A stretch of 64,000 nt of DNA from Streptomyces liliifuscus (GCF_016598615.1 NZ_CP066831.1:2790001-2854000); one strand, 5' to 3'; positions 25,703 to 34,801 are shown, counted from the first letter of the stretch. Notes: generated from the sequence alone by a model not told the origin. Numbers and translations are program-made.

Positions 25703-26542
25703 ATGATTCCGGAAATCTTCGAACTCGCCGGACAGCTGCCCGTACGCCGCCTCGGTTACGGCACCGCCCAGTTGACCGGTCCCGGCTGCTGGGGGCCGCG
25801 TGGTGAGGCCCGGGACGCGGTGGCCGTTCTGCGGCGGGCCGTCGAGCGCGGGGTCACGCTGATCGACACGGCGGACAACTACGGCCCGTCGGTGGCCGAA
25901 GAGCTCGTGGCCGAGGCCCTGTACCCGTATCCGGCCGGCCTGGTGATCGCCACGAAGGGCGGTGTCGTACGCACCGGCGCCGACGCCTGGCACATCGAGG
26001 GGCGGCCCGAGCGGCTGCGGGCGATGTGCGAGGCGAGTCTGCGACGGCTGCGTCTCGACACGATCGACCTGTACCAGCTGCACCGGCTGGACCCGGACGT
26101 GCCGATGGCCGAACAGCTGGGCGCGCTCGACGAGTTGCGCCGGGAGGGCAGGATCCGGCACATCGGGCTCGACTCGGTGACGGCCGAACAGCTCGATGCT
26201 GCCCGGGAGTTGACGGACATCGCGTCCGTGCAGAACCGGTTCAACGTCGGCGACCGCGCCTCGGAACCGCTGCTGAGGCTGTGCGAGACGCACGGCATCG
26301 CGTTCCTGCCCTGGTTCCCGCTGGGCAACGGCTCGTTGACGACGGACGCGGTGTGCGCGGACATCGCCGCCGCGCACGGAGTGTTGCCCGGCCGGATCGC
26401 CCTGGCCTGGCTGCTGCACCGCTCCCCCGCGCTCTGCCCGACCCCCGGCACCGGCTCCCTCGCGCATCTGGAGGAGAACCTCGGCGCGGCCGCCGTACGG
26501 CTGAGCGAGGAGGACATGTCCCGCCTCGACGCCCTGGGTTGA
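25703..26542 (+). CDS. Aldo/keto reductase
   Basis: This 279-residue TIM-barrel oxidoreductase has LIDTADNYGPS (Asp and Tyr of the tetrad), VIATKGG (Lys), YQLHRLDP (His) and a C-terminal NADP site (TPGTGSLAHLEENL). The length fits the family. The substrate is unknown. It is transcribed divergently from the PanE-like gene. Confidence 0.9.
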   Translation: MIPEIFELAGQLPVRRLGYGTAQLTGPGCWGPRGEARDAVAVLRRAVERGVTLIDTADNYGPSVAEELVAEALYPYPAGLVIATKGGVVRTGADAWHIEGRPERLRAMCEASLRRLRLDTIDLYQLHRLDPDVPMAEQLGALDELRREGRIRHIGLDSVTAEQLDAARELTDIASVQNRFNVGDRASEPLLRLCETHGIAFLPWFPLGNGSLTTDAVCADIAAAHGVLPGRIALAWLLHRSPALCPTPGTGSLAHLEENLGAAAVRLSEEDMSRLDALG

Positions 26543-26596
26543 CCCCACTCGACCGCGCTTGACCTTGCCCCTGGGGCAGACTCCAGGCTCCGGGGC

Positions 26597-27496
26597 ATGG
26601 ACTCCCACGACTTCCACCTCAAGCAGAGCCCGTACAGCGACCCCGGAGCCGTACCGGCCGATCTGCCCGCCGATCCGCGTGAACTCGCCTCCCTCGTGAG
26701 GAACTTGCTCATCCATCGGGAGGAGGGCGGGCACTTCGGGTACGCGATGCCCGAGGAGCGCCGGCACGAGGACGCCGAGGCCCGGTATGTGAGCGCGATC
26801 CTGCGGATCCTGCGCGAGCGTCGGCCGGCGCCGCTCACCGAACACCGGGAGCTGGACGAGCGGTTCGCCGGCACGTGCCGGGACTTCGCGCTGCTGATGT
26901 GCGCGTTCCTGCGGGCGACGGGCACCCCCGCACGCGTCCGGTGCGGCTTCGCCACGTACTTCGAGGACGGCACCTCCCCCGTGACCCACGGGGACCACTG
27001 GGTCACCGAATACCGTCTGCCGGACGGCGGTTGGCGGCTCGCGGACGCCCAGGTCGCCGACGGAGCGCACGACGTGCTCTTCGACCCGCTGGACGTCCCG
27101 CGGGACCGGTTCCTCGTCGCCGGAGCCGGCTGGCGGGCGTGCCGGGCGGGCGACGCGGACCCAGAAGCCTTCGGCGTCCCCCTCCCCACGGGCGACCTGC
27201 GCGGCCTGTGGTTCGTGCGCTGCAACGTCGTACGGGATCTCGCGGCCCTCGGCAGGGTGGAGGTGCTGCCGTGGGACGCGTGGGGGCTGGCGGCGAAGGA
27301 CGAGCCGGAGGTGACCGCGGACGATCTCGCGCTGCTGGACGAGGTGGCCGCGGTGACGGCCGCGGAGGCCGTGTCGGCCGAGGAGATCCGGCGCCTGTTC
27401 GCGGACCCCCGCCTCGCCGTCCCGGCGGAGATCACCTCGTACACGACCTACCTCGGTGTCCGGCAGATCAGGCTTCCCGAGAGCCTCCGGGGCTGA
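26597..27496 (+). CDS. Transglutaminase-like domain protein
   Basis: This 299-residue cytoplasmic protein has the papain-like transglutaminase core: catalytic Cys in GTCRDFALLMCAFLRA (about residue 97), His in GDHWVTEY (about 134) and Asp in RLADAQVAD (about 150). The residues around the core match bacterial proteins annotated as transglutaminase-like; their substrates are mostly unknown. The 3' end overlaps the convergent SnoaL/DUF4440-like gene by 29 bp. Confidence 0.8.
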   Translation: MDSHDFHLKQSPYSDPGAVPADLPADPRELASLVRNLLIHREEGGHFGYAMPEERRHEDAEARYVSAILRILRERRPAPLTEHRELDERFAGTCRDFALLMCAFLRATGTPARVRCGFATYFEDGTSPVTHGDHWVTEYRLPDGGWRLADAQVADGAHDVLFDPLDVPRDRFLVAGAGWRACRAGDADPEAFGVPLPTGDLRGLWFVRCNVVRDLAALGRVEVLPWDAWGLAAKDEPEVTADDLALLDEVAAVTAAEAVSAEEIRRLFADPRLAVPAEITSYTTYLGVRQIRLPESLRG

Positions 27497-27851
27497 ACGG
27501 CGTGCCCTGGTGGAAGTACAGCAGCCATTCCTCACCCGTCCGCCGCCACAGCGAACTCCGGTGTGCGTGACGGCCGTTGTGCTCCGTGTCGAAGATGAGG
27601 TGGACCAGGTCGGGGGCGAGCTCGACGCCCTTCACCCGGGAGGTGATACCCGGTCCGGTCCCCGGTTCCTTCGCCGTGGCCAGTGCGTCGATGATCGAGG
27701 CCCGGTCCCAGTGCCGCCCGGAGACTCCGAACTCGTGGAAGTCGGGGTGCAGCAGCGCCCCGAGGAGTTCGGGCGAGCGGCGGATCTCCGGGTCGAGGAG
27801 GCGCAGTTCGCCCTCGATGGCCGCCTCGATGGCGGGGCCGTGGTCAGCCAC
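27468..27851 (-). CDS. DUF4440/NTF2-like protein
   Basis: This 127-residue alpha+beta barrel candidate has the DUF4440 signature: LLHPDFHEFGVSGRHWDRASII near residue 35 and HRSSLWRRTGEEWLLYFHQGTPF at the end. Function is unknown. It overlaps the DUF1697 gene by 8 bp upstream and is probably cotranscribed with it. Confidence 0.8.
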   Translation of the reverse strand: MADHGPAIEAAIEGELRLLDPEIRRSPELLGALLHPDFHEFGVSGRHWDRASIIDALATAKEPGTGPGITSRVKGVELAPDLVHLIFDTEHNGRHAHRSSLWRRTGEEWLLYFHQGTPFSPGGSREA

Positions 27852-28389
27852 TGGTCAGCTCCGCGAGTTTGGTGACGGTGTTCCAGTTCCGTGTGGTGGC
27901 GATGATCCCCTTCGACATCCGGGGCTTCGACAGGGTTTCCGCCAGCTTGGAGCGGCCGAGGCCGTCGGGAGCGTACAGGTAGAGGACACGGTCGCCGAGG
28001 CGGAACTCCTCGGGCAGGAAGGCCTGTTGGTCGATCGACGCGAAGCGCTCGGCGTCGACCGGCTCGGAGAAGTAGGTGGCGTGCAGCTGCTTGGCCTCCA
28101 GCTCCGCGGCCGGGAACGGACAGGCGTCGAGGACGGCCCGTAGATAGGCGTGGTCGCGCACCAGGACGTCGACCGTGAAGCCGAAGCGCTTCTCCAGCGC
28201 CCCCGACAGTTCCGCGGCGAGCGCGTCCTCGTCACCGTGGCCGCCGGAGAAGACGGCGTTCCCGCTCTGGAGATACGTACGGACACCGTCGTACCCGAGG
28301 CCCTCCATGAGGGTGCGCAGCTCGGCCATCGGCACCTTCTTGTTGCCGCCCACGTTGATCCCGCGCAGCAGTGCCGCGTACGTCGTCAT
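27844..28389 (-). CDS. DUF1697 family protein
   Basis: This 181-residue protein begins MTTYAALLRGINVGGNKKVP, the defining N-terminus of DUF1697, and contains YLQSGNAVF. No biochemical role is known to me. ATG 28389 matches that N-terminus; an in-frame ATG at 28401 would add four residues. It is followed by the DUF4440 gene with an 8-bp overlap. Confidence 0.85.
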   Translation of the reverse strand: MTTYAALLRGINVGGNKKVPMAELRTLMEGLGYDGVRTYLQSGNAVFSGGHGDEDALAAELSGALEKRFGFTVDVLVRDHAYLRAVLDACPFPAAELEAKQLHATYFSEPVDAERFASIDQQAFLPEEFRLGDRVLYLYAPDGLGRSKLAETLSKPRMSKGIIATTRNWNTVTKLAELTSG

Positions 28390-28415
28390 GCCCTCAGTCA
28401 TCCGCACACCATAAA

Positions 28416-28454
28416 GCGGCCGTCGTGCCCCGTGGGGGTGGGCACGACGGCCGC
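28416..28454. terminator. Perfect 15-bp hairpin in a divergent gap
   Basis: GCGGCCGTCGTGCCC (28416-28430) pairs with GGGCACGACGGCCGC (28440-28454). It looks like a terminator but sits between two divergently transcribed genes (DUF1697 leftward, MMPL rightward), so it terminates neither flanking gene. It may end an unseen small transcript or antisense RNA. Confidence 0.5.
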
Positions 28455-28551
28455 GGCTTCAGGGCGGCCGGACACTGAAAGTTACCGGCCGGTTGGCTCA
28501 AAACCCTGGCCGATGGGCGCGCTCAGTTCAACCCCCGCACACAGCTGTGAC

Positions 28552-28562
28552 TTGTTCAACAA
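28552..28562. promoter_or_regulatory. TTGTT-C-AACAA palindrome, possible operator or -35 region
   Basis: This palindrome lies in an A+T-enriched island about 270 bp upstream of the MMPL gene, flanked by ACTTG and ACTTTCG. A site for a TetR/MarR-type repressor is plausible; no regulator gene is adjacent. Confidence 0.3.
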
Positions 28563-28687
28563 ACTTTCGTAACACCAAAGAGGATCTTCCCCGGCAGATC
28601 GGACCCGGACGCGGACGGACCGGACACCCTGATCACGACCCCCGAGGCGCCGGTTTACATGTAAGGGGCTTTCATCCTCCTCAGTGC

Positions 28688-28733
28688 TGAGGTCGCGGGG
28701 TCCGAGGGGAGGACTCGGACCCCCCGCACCTCA
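28688..28733 (+). promoter_or_regulatory. Long leader hairpin upstream of the MMPL gene
   Basis: GAGGTCGCGGGGTCCGAG pairs with CTCGGACCCCCCGCACCTC, with two bulged bases and a loop of about 7, starting about 140 bp before the MMPL ATG. It may be an mRNA leader structure or an attenuator. No leader peptide or known riboswitch consensus is seen. Confidence 0.4.
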
Positions 28734-28830
28734 CCGGGCAGCACGACGAGAGGTTCTTATCCGCCCCATACCTTCGAATCAGAAGGTGCCGGCAGGGGGC
28801 CGGCACCGGAGACGAGGGGGCAAGCCCGTC

Positions 28831-31113
28831 ATGGGTAACAGAGACACGCGGGTACGGGGCATAGCGGCCCGGGCCGGCGGCTGGAGTGCCCGGCACCGTT
28901 GGGCGGCCGTCGGAATCTGGGTGCTGTTCGTCGTTCTGGCGATGGGGCTCGGCTCTGCGGCGGGCACGGTCGAACTCAAGGACAGCGACCAGCTCAGCGG
29001 CGAGACCGGCCGGGCCGCGGCCATCGCGGAGGACGCGGGGATCGAGGAGCCGGCCGGGGAGACCGTGCTCGTCCAGGGCAGGGACGCGGGCGTCAAGGCG
29101 ACGAGCACCGAGTTCCGCGCCGCCGTCGACGCCGTGATGAAGGCGGTCGAGGGCACCGGCAAGGTGACCAATGTGACCTCGCCGTACGACACGGACACGA
29201 TCTCCAAGGACGGCCGCAGCGCGCTCGTGCAGTTCGACATGCGCGGCGACGCCGAGACCGCGGGCGACCGGGTGGAGCCCGTGCTGAAGGCCGTCGAGGG
29301 GGTGCAGAAGGACCATGGCTCGTTGCTGATCGAGGAGATCGGCGGCGCCAGCATGAACAAGACGTTCGACGACGCGTTCGGCGACGACTTCAAGCAGGCC
29401 GAGTACTCCGCCGTCCCCGTGGCCCTCGGCATCCTGCTGGTCGCGTTCGGCGCGCTGGTCGCGGCCCTGGTTCCGGTCCTGCTCGCGATCACCGCGATCG
29501 TGGCCACCATGGGCCTGATGATGATCGTCAGCCACATCCAGCCGATGGACGACACATCGAGTTCCGTGATGCTGCTCGTCGGCCTGGCGGTCGGCGTCGA
29601 CTACTGCCTGTTCTATCTGCGGCGTGAACGCGAGGAGCGCGCGGCGGGCAGGGACCCCGAGACCGCGCTGCGGATCGCCGCGGCGACCAGCGGCCGCGCC
29701 ATCATCGTCTCCGGCGTCACGGTGTGCGTGGCGATGGCCGGCATGCTGTTCACCGGAATCGCCACCTTCAAGGCGATGGGGCTCGCCTCTCTGATGGTCG
29801 TGGCGGTCGCCATGGTCGGCTCGGTGACGGTGCTGCCCGCGGTCCTCTCGCTGCTCGGTACGCGGGTCGAGAAGGGGCGCATCCCGTTCCTGCACCCGGA
29901 CAAGCGGCGCAAGGCCAACGGCGGTTCCGGCAACGGCCGTTCGGGCGACAACGGAAGCCGGTTCTGGACGAGCGTCCTGCGGGTGGTGCTGGCCAAGCCG
30001 GCGATCTCGCTGGTGGTCGCGGCCGGTGCGCTGCTGGCCATCGCGGCTCCCGCGCTCGGCATGAAGACCCAGAACCTCACGCTGGACCAGGAGTTCGGCG
30101 ACTCACTGCCGATCGTGAAGACGTACGAGCGGGTCAACGAGGCCTTCCCGGGTGGTTCCGACCCGGCCGAGGTGGTCGTCAAGGCCTCCGACATCAACTC
30201 CGCCGAAGTGAAGTCCGCGATCGCCGACTTCCGTGAGCAGGCGGTCAGTTCGGGTGCCTCGCGCGGTCCGGTCGAGGTCAAGGTGCACGATGCGCAGAAC
30301 GTCGCCTTCGTGTACGTACCGCTGGTGGGCGGATCGGACCTCGACAAGGCCGAGAAGAGCCTGGAGATCATCCGCGACGAGGTCCGTCCGGCGACCTTCG
30401 GCAAGGTCGACGGGGTCGAGGCGCCGGTGACCGGTCAGGTGGCGGGATCGAAGGACTTCAACGACCAGCTCGTCAGCGCGGTGGCGCCGGTCTTCGCCTT
30501 CGTCGTGGTCTTCGCCTTCCTGCTGATGCTCCTGTCGTTCCGCTCGCTGACGATCGCGATCACCTCGATCGTCCTCAACCTCCTCTCGGTCGGGGCGGCC
30601 TACGGCATCCTGGTCGCCGTCTTCCAGCACGGCTGGGGCGCCTCGCTGGTGGGCGCGGAGGGCGTGGGCGCCATCATCACCTGGCTGCCGCTGTTCCTCT
30701 TCGTGATCCTCTTCGGGCTCTCGATGGACTACCACGTGTTCGTGGTCTCGCGAATCCGTGAGGCACGGCTGCGGGGGCTGACGACCCGCGACGCCATCCA
30801 GCACGGGGTGGTCACGACGGCCGGTGTCATCACCAGCGCCGCCGTCATCATGGTCGCCGTCTTCGCGATCTTCGGCACGCTGTCCATGCAGTCCATGAAG
30901 CAGATGGGCGTGGGCCTCGCGGCCGCGGTCCTCATCGACGCGACGATCATCCGCGGTGTGCTGCTCCCGGCGGTCATGGCCCTCCTCGGCGAACGCAACT
31001 GGTACTTCCCGAAGTGGCTGAACCGCCTGCCGGACCTCAGTCACGACGAGTCCGCCGAGGCCGTGTCCTCGCCGCCGCCCCCGGCGGTCGAGGGGGAGAG
31101 GGTCGGGGTCTGA
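28831..31113 (+). CDS. MMPL/RND-type integral membrane exporter
   Basis: This 760-residue protein is a tandem repeat of two RND halves. One N-terminal membrane segment and a soluble domain of about 165 residues come before segments at about 190-360. A second soluble region (about 405-560) precedes the last group of segments. GVDYCLFYLRREREE and GLSMDYHVFVVSRIRE are the paired MMPL motifs with the Asp/Tyr proton-relay residues. Such pumps export lipids, siderophores or drugs in actinobacteria; the cargo here is unknown. ATG 28831 follows GAGGGGG. Upstream is a 420-bp gap with two strong hairpins. Confidence 0.92.
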   Translation: MGNRDTRVRGIAARAGGWSARHRWAAVGIWVLFVVLAMGLGSAAGTVELKDSDQLSGETGRAAAIAEDAGIEEPAGETVLVQGRDAGVKATSTEFRAAVDAVMKAVEGTGKVTNVTSPYDTDTISKDGRSALVQFDMRGDAETAGDRVEPVLKAVEGVQKDHGSLLIEEIGGASMNKTFDDAFGDDFKQAEYSAVPVALGILLVAFGALVAALVPVLLAITAIVATMGLMMIVSHIQPMDDTSSSVMLLVGLAVGVDYCLFYLRREREERAAGRDPETALRIAAATSGRAIIVSGVTVCVAMAGMLFTGIATFKAMGLASLMVVAVAMVGSVTVLPAVLSLLGTRVEKGRIPFLHPDKRRKANGGSGNGRSGDNGSRFWTSVLRVVLAKPAISLVVAAGALLAIAAPALGMKTQNLTLDQEFGDSLPIVKTYERVNEAFPGGSDPAEVVVKASDINSAEVKSAIADFREQAVSSGASRGPVEVKVHDAQNVAFVYVPLVGGSDLDKAEKSLEIIRDEVRPATFGKVDGVEAPVTGQVAGSKDFNDQLVSAVAPVFAFVVVFAFLLMLLSFRSLTIAITSIVLNLLSVGAAYGILVAVFQHGWGASLVGAEGVGAIITWLPLFLFVILFGLSMDYHVFVVSRIREARLRGLTTRDAIQHGVVTTAGVITSAAVIMVAVFAIFGTLSMQSMKQMGVGLAAAVLIDATIIRGVLLPAVMALLGERNWYFPKWLNRLPDLSHDESAEAVSSPPPPAVEGERVGV

Positions 31114-31116
31114 CGA

Positions 31117-31150
31117 CCTGAACCACCACACAGCCTGAACCACCACACAG
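31117..31150. repeat. Perfect 17-bp tandem duplication
   Basis: CCTGAACCACCACACAG occurs twice back to back (31117-31133 and 31134-31150), between the MMPL stop and its terminator. Probably a recent slippage event with no function. Confidence 0.9.
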
Positions 31151-31190
31151 CGACGGCGTGGCCGGGGCACTCGCCCCGGCCACGCCGTCG
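31151..31190. terminator. Bidirectional terminator between convergent genes
   Basis: CGACGGCGTGGCCGGGGC (31151-31168) pairs perfectly with its complement at 31173-31190 around an ACTC loop, an 18-bp stem. It serves the MMPL gene from the left and the phosphatidyltransferase gene from the right. Confidence 0.92.
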
Positions 31191-31206
31191 TGTGCGGCAC
31201 GCCGGA

Positions 31207-32253
31207 TCAGGCCGCCGTGGCCACCTCGTCCCGCTCGAAGGAGTCGATGGTGCGGGTGAAGTCACGGGTGGAGAGCAACAGCTTGTAGATGATGGCGAGT
31301 TCGAAGACCAGAAGCAGGGCGCCCGAGACCAGGGTGGCCTCGATGACCGCGTCGAGGAGCGGGCCGACGATGAAGACGCCCATCTGGAACTCGATGCCGC
31401 TCACCAGATGCGTACGAATCCGGTGGCGCAGGAGGAAGGACCGCATCCGGAGATAGACCGGGAAGCGGTGGCGGAACTCCTGCTGGAGGTCGATGACTTG
31501 GCCCTGGGGCTTCCGGGGAGCGTCGGCGGCTTCCTGGGAGGCCGGCTCGGAGGCCGCTTCGGCCGGGTTGGAGGCCAACTCCGTCGCGTTGGCGGCGGGT
31601 TCCGCGAAATGGGCGCCCGGTTCGGACACCGTCGACGTCTTGCGGATGTCGTGTTCGATGTCCGCCGAGGGGTTGTTGCGCAGCAGGTCTTCCATGAAGG
31701 CGACCTCGGCGGAGTTCTCCGCGCGGCGGGCCTCCCGAACCCGCGCCTTGATCTGCTTGCGCATGTTGTAGCGGATCTTGAAGATCTCCAGCGAGTTGAT
31801 GTACCGAAGCGTGTCGAGGCCGACGACCGCGAGGGCCAGCCAGATGTAGAGGGTGTCACCGGTGCGGTCGTACTGCCCGGCCATCAGCGCGACCCCGCAC
31901 ACCGCCACCCGGATACGGTCGAAGACGAAGTCGAGCCAGGCCCCGAAGACGGAGCCCTGGCCGGTCAGCCGGGCCACCTTCCCGTCCATGCAGTCGAGGA
32001 TGAAACTCAGGTGGTAGACGAGGGCGCCGGCGATCAGCCACCGCCAGTCGCCGAAGGCGAAGCAGGCCGCCGAGACCAGGCCGAGCAGGAACGCCCCCCA
32101 GGTGATCTGGTTCGGCGTGATCCTCGTACGCATCGCGGTGAGCCTCACCAGCGGCGTGGCCACCGGGTCGACGAGCAGCACGGTCCACCACGCGTCACGC
32201 TTCTTCTCGGTGAGGCGGCGCACCTCGGCGAGGGGCGGTATGTCTCGGCGCAT
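31207..32253 (-). CDS. CDP-alcohol phosphatidyltransferase family protein
   Basis: This 348-residue membrane enzyme contains the full D-x2-DG-x2-AR-x8-G-x3-D-x3-D motif, starting DCMDGKVAR at about residue 88, with metal ligands all present. The family transfers a phosphatidyl (or related) group from a CDP-linked lipid to an alcohol. An unusual insert rich in Ala/Glu (about 200-250: EPAANATELASNPAEAASEPA) follows the catalytic core and may be a flexible linker. The remaining C-terminal part has further hydrophobic segments. The lipid acceptor is unknown. It ends against the bidirectional terminator. Confidence 0.85.
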   Translation of the reverse strand: MRRDIPPLAEVRRLTEKKRDAWWTVLLVDPVATPLVRLTAMRTRITPNQITWGAFLLGLVSAACFAFGDWRWLIAGALVYHLSFILDCMDGKVARLTGQGSVFGAWLDFVFDRIRVAVCGVALMAGQYDRTGDTLYIWLALAVVGLDTLRYINSLEIFKIRYNMRKQIKARVREARRAENSAEVAFMEDLLRNNPSADIEHDIRKTSTVSEPGAHFAEPAANATELASNPAEAASEPASQEAADAPRKPQGQVIDLQQEFRHRFPVYLRMRSFLLRHRIRTHLVSGIEFQMGVFIVGPLLDAVIEATLVSGALLLVFELAIIYKLLLSTRDFTRTIDSFERDEVATAA

Positions 32254-32337
32254 TGATCAACTTCCCAGCGTTCGTAGTGAGTTCACCTCAAGCTAGGAAG
32301 GTGTTCATACAAGGAACAAGAAGTGACCCGTGCAACC

Positions 32338-32359
32338 TTCGACAGGGGGTAACCGTCGA
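32338..32359. promoter_or_regulatory. TTCGAC-N10-GTCGAA inverted repeat upstream of the phosphatidyltransferase gene
   Basis: TTCGAC (32338-32343) and GTCGAA (32354-32359) lie about 85 bp upstream of the leftward gene in a more A+T-rich stretch. Possible operator; no matching regulator is nearby. Confidence 0.3.
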
Positions 32360-32493
32360 ACCCCATAACCCTGTCCATGCCCTGCTCGGGCGGATGCCGC
32401 GTTACCCGAGCGTTATCGAATGACCGTCCCGTTATCCAAAGTGCGCCATGGCTTCACCGTTGGCCCTACAACCGTGACCCGTGGGAATTCGGA

Positions 32494-32553
32494 GTTCGCG
32501 GACGGTCACTCCAGTTCGCGGACGGTCACCCGATTTCGCGGACGGGCACCCGA
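32494..32553. repeat. Three 20-bp tandem repeats
   Basis: Units GTTCGCGGACGGTCACTCCA, GTTCGCGGACGGTCACCCGA and TTTCGCGGACGGGCACCCGA follow each other without gaps. They fill part of the 330-bp gap between the mgt stop and the phosphatidyltransferase start. The rest of that gap holds only the inverted repeat at 32338. Iteron-like spacing of two helical turns would suit a binding-site array, but slippage is as likely. Confidence 0.85.
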
Positions 32554-32585
32554 TCACACGCCTTCCGGTCTCGGTAAAGGTTCGG

Positions 32586-33800
32586 TCATGCACCCGTGGT
32601 GCGCTGGGGGATTTCCGCCTCGATCAGATCCGCCGCGCGTGTTGTGCCGCCCTCGGTGGCCATTTCCGCCTGGATCTCCTTGAGCCGCCGCGTGACGTCC
32701 GGGTCTCCGGTGAGCGTGAGTACGGCCTCGCGCAGGGTCTCGGCCGTCGCCTCCTCCATCGGCAGGTGCCGGGCGACGCCGAGCGCCTGAAGCATGTCCG
32801 CATTGCCGAACTGGTCGACGGCCTGGGGCACGCACACCATCGGCGTGGCGGTGGCCAGCCCTTCCTGGCTGCCGCCGGCGCCCGCGTGCGTGACGAAGAC
32901 GTCGGCCTCCTTGAGGATCGCCAACTGCGGTACCCAGTCCCGCACTTCGACGTTCCCCGGGACCTCGCCGAGCTCCGCGGGGTCGACGTGCTTGCCGATC
33001 TGCAGCACCACGTGCCAGCCCGGCAGATCGCGGAACGCCTGCACGCACTCGCGGTAGAAGGCGGGCTGCTTGGTGAAGGAGGACCCCAGGGACACGAGGG
33101 CGACGCGCTCGGCGCCTTCGGGCCGCCGCCACTCCCCCTGAGCGGCGCGGTCGCCCTGGCAGGCTCCGACGAAGGTGTACACCGACTCGTCGACCCGGTC
33201 GGCGTTCGGCTGGAGGGCCTTCGGGATCAGCACGATGGAACGGGCGGGGCGGCCGGCGAACGGGTCGGGATGCTCGGTGATCCCGTTCTCCTCCAGCCAG
33301 GCGTGGAAGCGCGCGTAGTACGCCTTCCCCCGCTCGGTCTGCTTCGGCTCCGCCCACATCGGCTCGGCGACCTCCTCCTCGTACCCCTCCCAGGCGACGA
33401 GGTTCGGCGAGAGCGAGACGGCCGGGACGCCCCAGCGGTGGGCGAGGACACGGGCCGGGTAGGAGGTGATGTCGTGCAGTACGAGATCCGGCTCGTCGCC
33501 CTCGTACGCCTCGATGAGCTGTGGAAGCGCCTGGATCGCGTCGGCCAGGAAGGGCTCCACGTTGTCCAGGAGCGTGGTACCCCACGCCGAGGGGTCGTCG
33601 TCGGGGGACGGCAGGGTCGACTTCCACAGTTTCGGCTCGGCGCCCGTCTCCGCGACCTTCTCGGCGAAGGCGGGCGGAATCGCGTACGTGACCCGGTGCC
33701 CGCGGGCGACGAGTTCCCGGATCACCTCAAGGCTCGGGTTCACGTGCCCGTGGGCGGCGATGGAGAACATGGCGATGTGGGCGGGGTGCGAGGTGGTCAT
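32586..33800 (-). CDS. mgt: Macrolide glycosyltransferase (OleD/Mgt family)
   Basis: This 404-residue GT1 enzyme is very similar to OleD over its length: [20 protein letters not shown] at the start (His at the acceptor site), [33 protein letters not shown], and the nucleotide-sugar block [17 protein letters not shown] and [11 protein letters not shown]. OleD and Mgt inactivate macrolides by transferring glucose from UDP-glucose to the desosamine 2'-OH. It lies directly downstream of erm, as in the lrm-mgt pair of S. lividans. ATG 33800 gives the OleD N-terminus. The C-terminus stops earlier than OleD, without its extra tail. It appears to have its own promoter. Confidence 0.93.
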   Translation of the reverse strand: MTTSHPAHIAMFSIAAHGHVNPSLEVIRELVARGHRVTYAIPPAFAEKVAETGAEPKLWKSTLPSPDDDPSAWGTTLLDNVEPFLADAIQALPQLIEAYEGDEPDLVLHDITSYPARVLAHRWGVPAVSLSPNLVAWEGYEEEVAEPMWAEPKQTERGKAYYARFHAWLEENGITEHPDPFAGRPARSIVLIPKALQPNADRVDESVYTFVGACQGDRAAQGEWRRPEGAERVALVSLGSSFTKQPAFYRECVQAFRDLPGWHVVLQIGKHVDPAELGEVPGNVEVRDWVPQLAILKEADVFVTHAGAGGSQEGLATATPMVCVPQAVDQFGNADMLQALGVARHLPMEEATAETLREAVLTLTGDPDVTRRLKEIQAEMATEGGTTRAADLIEAEIPQRTTGA

Positions 33801-33806
33801 GAGTCG

Positions 33807-33836
33807 ACCATAGGCGAGACGAGACGTCTCGTACAA
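33807..33836 (-). promoter_or_regulatory. mgt promoter with a palindromic operator in the spacer
   Basis: Reading leftward, TTGTAC (33836-33831) and TATGGT (33812-33807) are separated by 18 bases. The spacer region carries a perfect 14-bp palindrome, ACGAGACGTCTCGT (33819-33832). The -10 lies about six bases before the mgt ATG, predicting a leaderless transcript. A palindrome between -35 and -10 is a classical repressor site. Confidence 0.55.
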
Positions 33837-33865
33837 CTCGATTACGGCCTCCCGCCCTGCGCGGC

Positions 33866-34648
33866 TCACCGCGATGCCAGCACGTCGTGGAGCCCCAGCC
33901 ACTGCTCGGGCGCCACCTCCCCGACGAGCGCACGAGGGTCGAGCCGCGCGGCCCGGAACGCGGCATCCACCCGGCGCCTCGAATGGGCCCGGCGCAGCGA
34001 GGCGTGCAGCGAACCGCCGACCCCCGAGAAACCGAGCTCGACCAGGTGCCGCCAGTCGTCGTACGAGGTCCGGTCGAGCAGCGGGGTACGGCGTCGCTCG
34101 ATGCGTACGATTCCGGCGTCGACCCGGGGCACGGGCCGGAACCGCGTCCTGGTGACCCGCCCGAGGAACCGCCACTCGAAGCGCGGCCAGGTGCGGACGG
34201 TGAGCAGGGTCCAACTCCCGTAGTCCCCGGTGCGTTTGCGGGCGTATTCGAGCTGGGTGAGGAGCGTGGCGTCCGTGAGACCGGGCGCGCGCAGACACCA
34301 GTCGACGACGTCCGCGGTACGCGAGAAGGGCACGTTCCCTGCGACGGAGAAGGGGCTGCCCGGTGGTCGGGCGGCGAGGAAGTCGCCGCCGATCACCCGC
34401 ACTTGGGGCGTCCCGGAGAAGCGGGCGCGCAGGGCGGGCACGAGTCGTGGGTCGATCTCGTAGGCGAGCAGCTCCCGGCAGCGGGGTGCGAGCACCTCGG
34501 TCAACGCGCCTTTGCCCGCGCCCACTTCGAGAACCAGGGGCGGGTGCTTCGGCTGTGGTACGGCGAGCCGCGCGAAGCGGTCCGCGGTGGCGCGGTCGGT
34601 GAGGAAGTTCTGCGAGAGCGCGCGCGAAACGTGGGTGGGGCGGGCCAT
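33866..34648 (-). CDS. erm: 23S rRNA (adenine-N6)-methyltransferase, Erm family
   Basis: This 260-residue enzyme methylates A2058 of 23S rRNA (E. coli numbering) and confers macrolide/lincosamide resistance. It has the N-terminal [19 protein letters not shown], the AdoMet site [27 protein letters not shown] and the catalytic loop [12 protein letters not shown] (N-x-P-F). It is closest in character to ErmO/Lrm-type proteins of Streptomyces. The long leader upstream holds two short frames and a WblC-type promoter. The mgt gene follows 65 bp downstream, giving two independent mechanisms against macrolides. Confidence 0.93.
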   Translation of the reverse strand: MARPTHVSRALSQNFLTDRATADRFARLAVPQPKHPPLVLEVGAGKGALTEVLAPRCRELLAYEIDPRLVPALRARFSGTPQVRVIGGDFLAARPPGSPFSVAGNVPFSRTADVVDWCLRAPGLTDATLLTQLEYARKRTGDYGSWTLLTVRTWPRFEWRFLGRVTRTRFRPVPRVDAGIVRIERRRTPLLDRTSYDDWRHLVELGFSGVGGSLHASLRRAHSRRRVDAAFRAARLDPRALVGEVAPEQWLGLHDVLASR

Positions 34649-34742
34649 GGCCTGCGGTCCTTGTCTTCCGTGAGGTCGAAAACGGGCAGACGAAGGCCCC
34701 GACCGGAAGGGAGAAAAAAGGACGCGCAGAAACGGGTATGCG

Positions 34743-34784
34743 TCAGCCGCGCACCTGCTTCAAGGCGTACGTGAGAGGGGGCAC
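34743..34784 (-). CDS. Possible erm leader peptide, 13 codons
   Basis: A GTG-started frame, MPPLTYALKQVRG, with AGGGG directly upstream lies in the erm mRNA leader, about 95 bases before the erm ATG. Short upstream frames that stall ribosomes on macrolides control many erm genes. The stall motif here is not one I can match, so this is a candidate only. Confidence 0.35.
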   Translation of the reverse strand: MPPLTYALKQVRG

Positions 34785-34801
34785 CCCTGCGGCAGATGCC
34801 G

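Noticed and set aside
32494..32553. Insertion sequence ends
   Set aside because: Tandem 20-bp direct repeats without inverted ends or a transposase frame.
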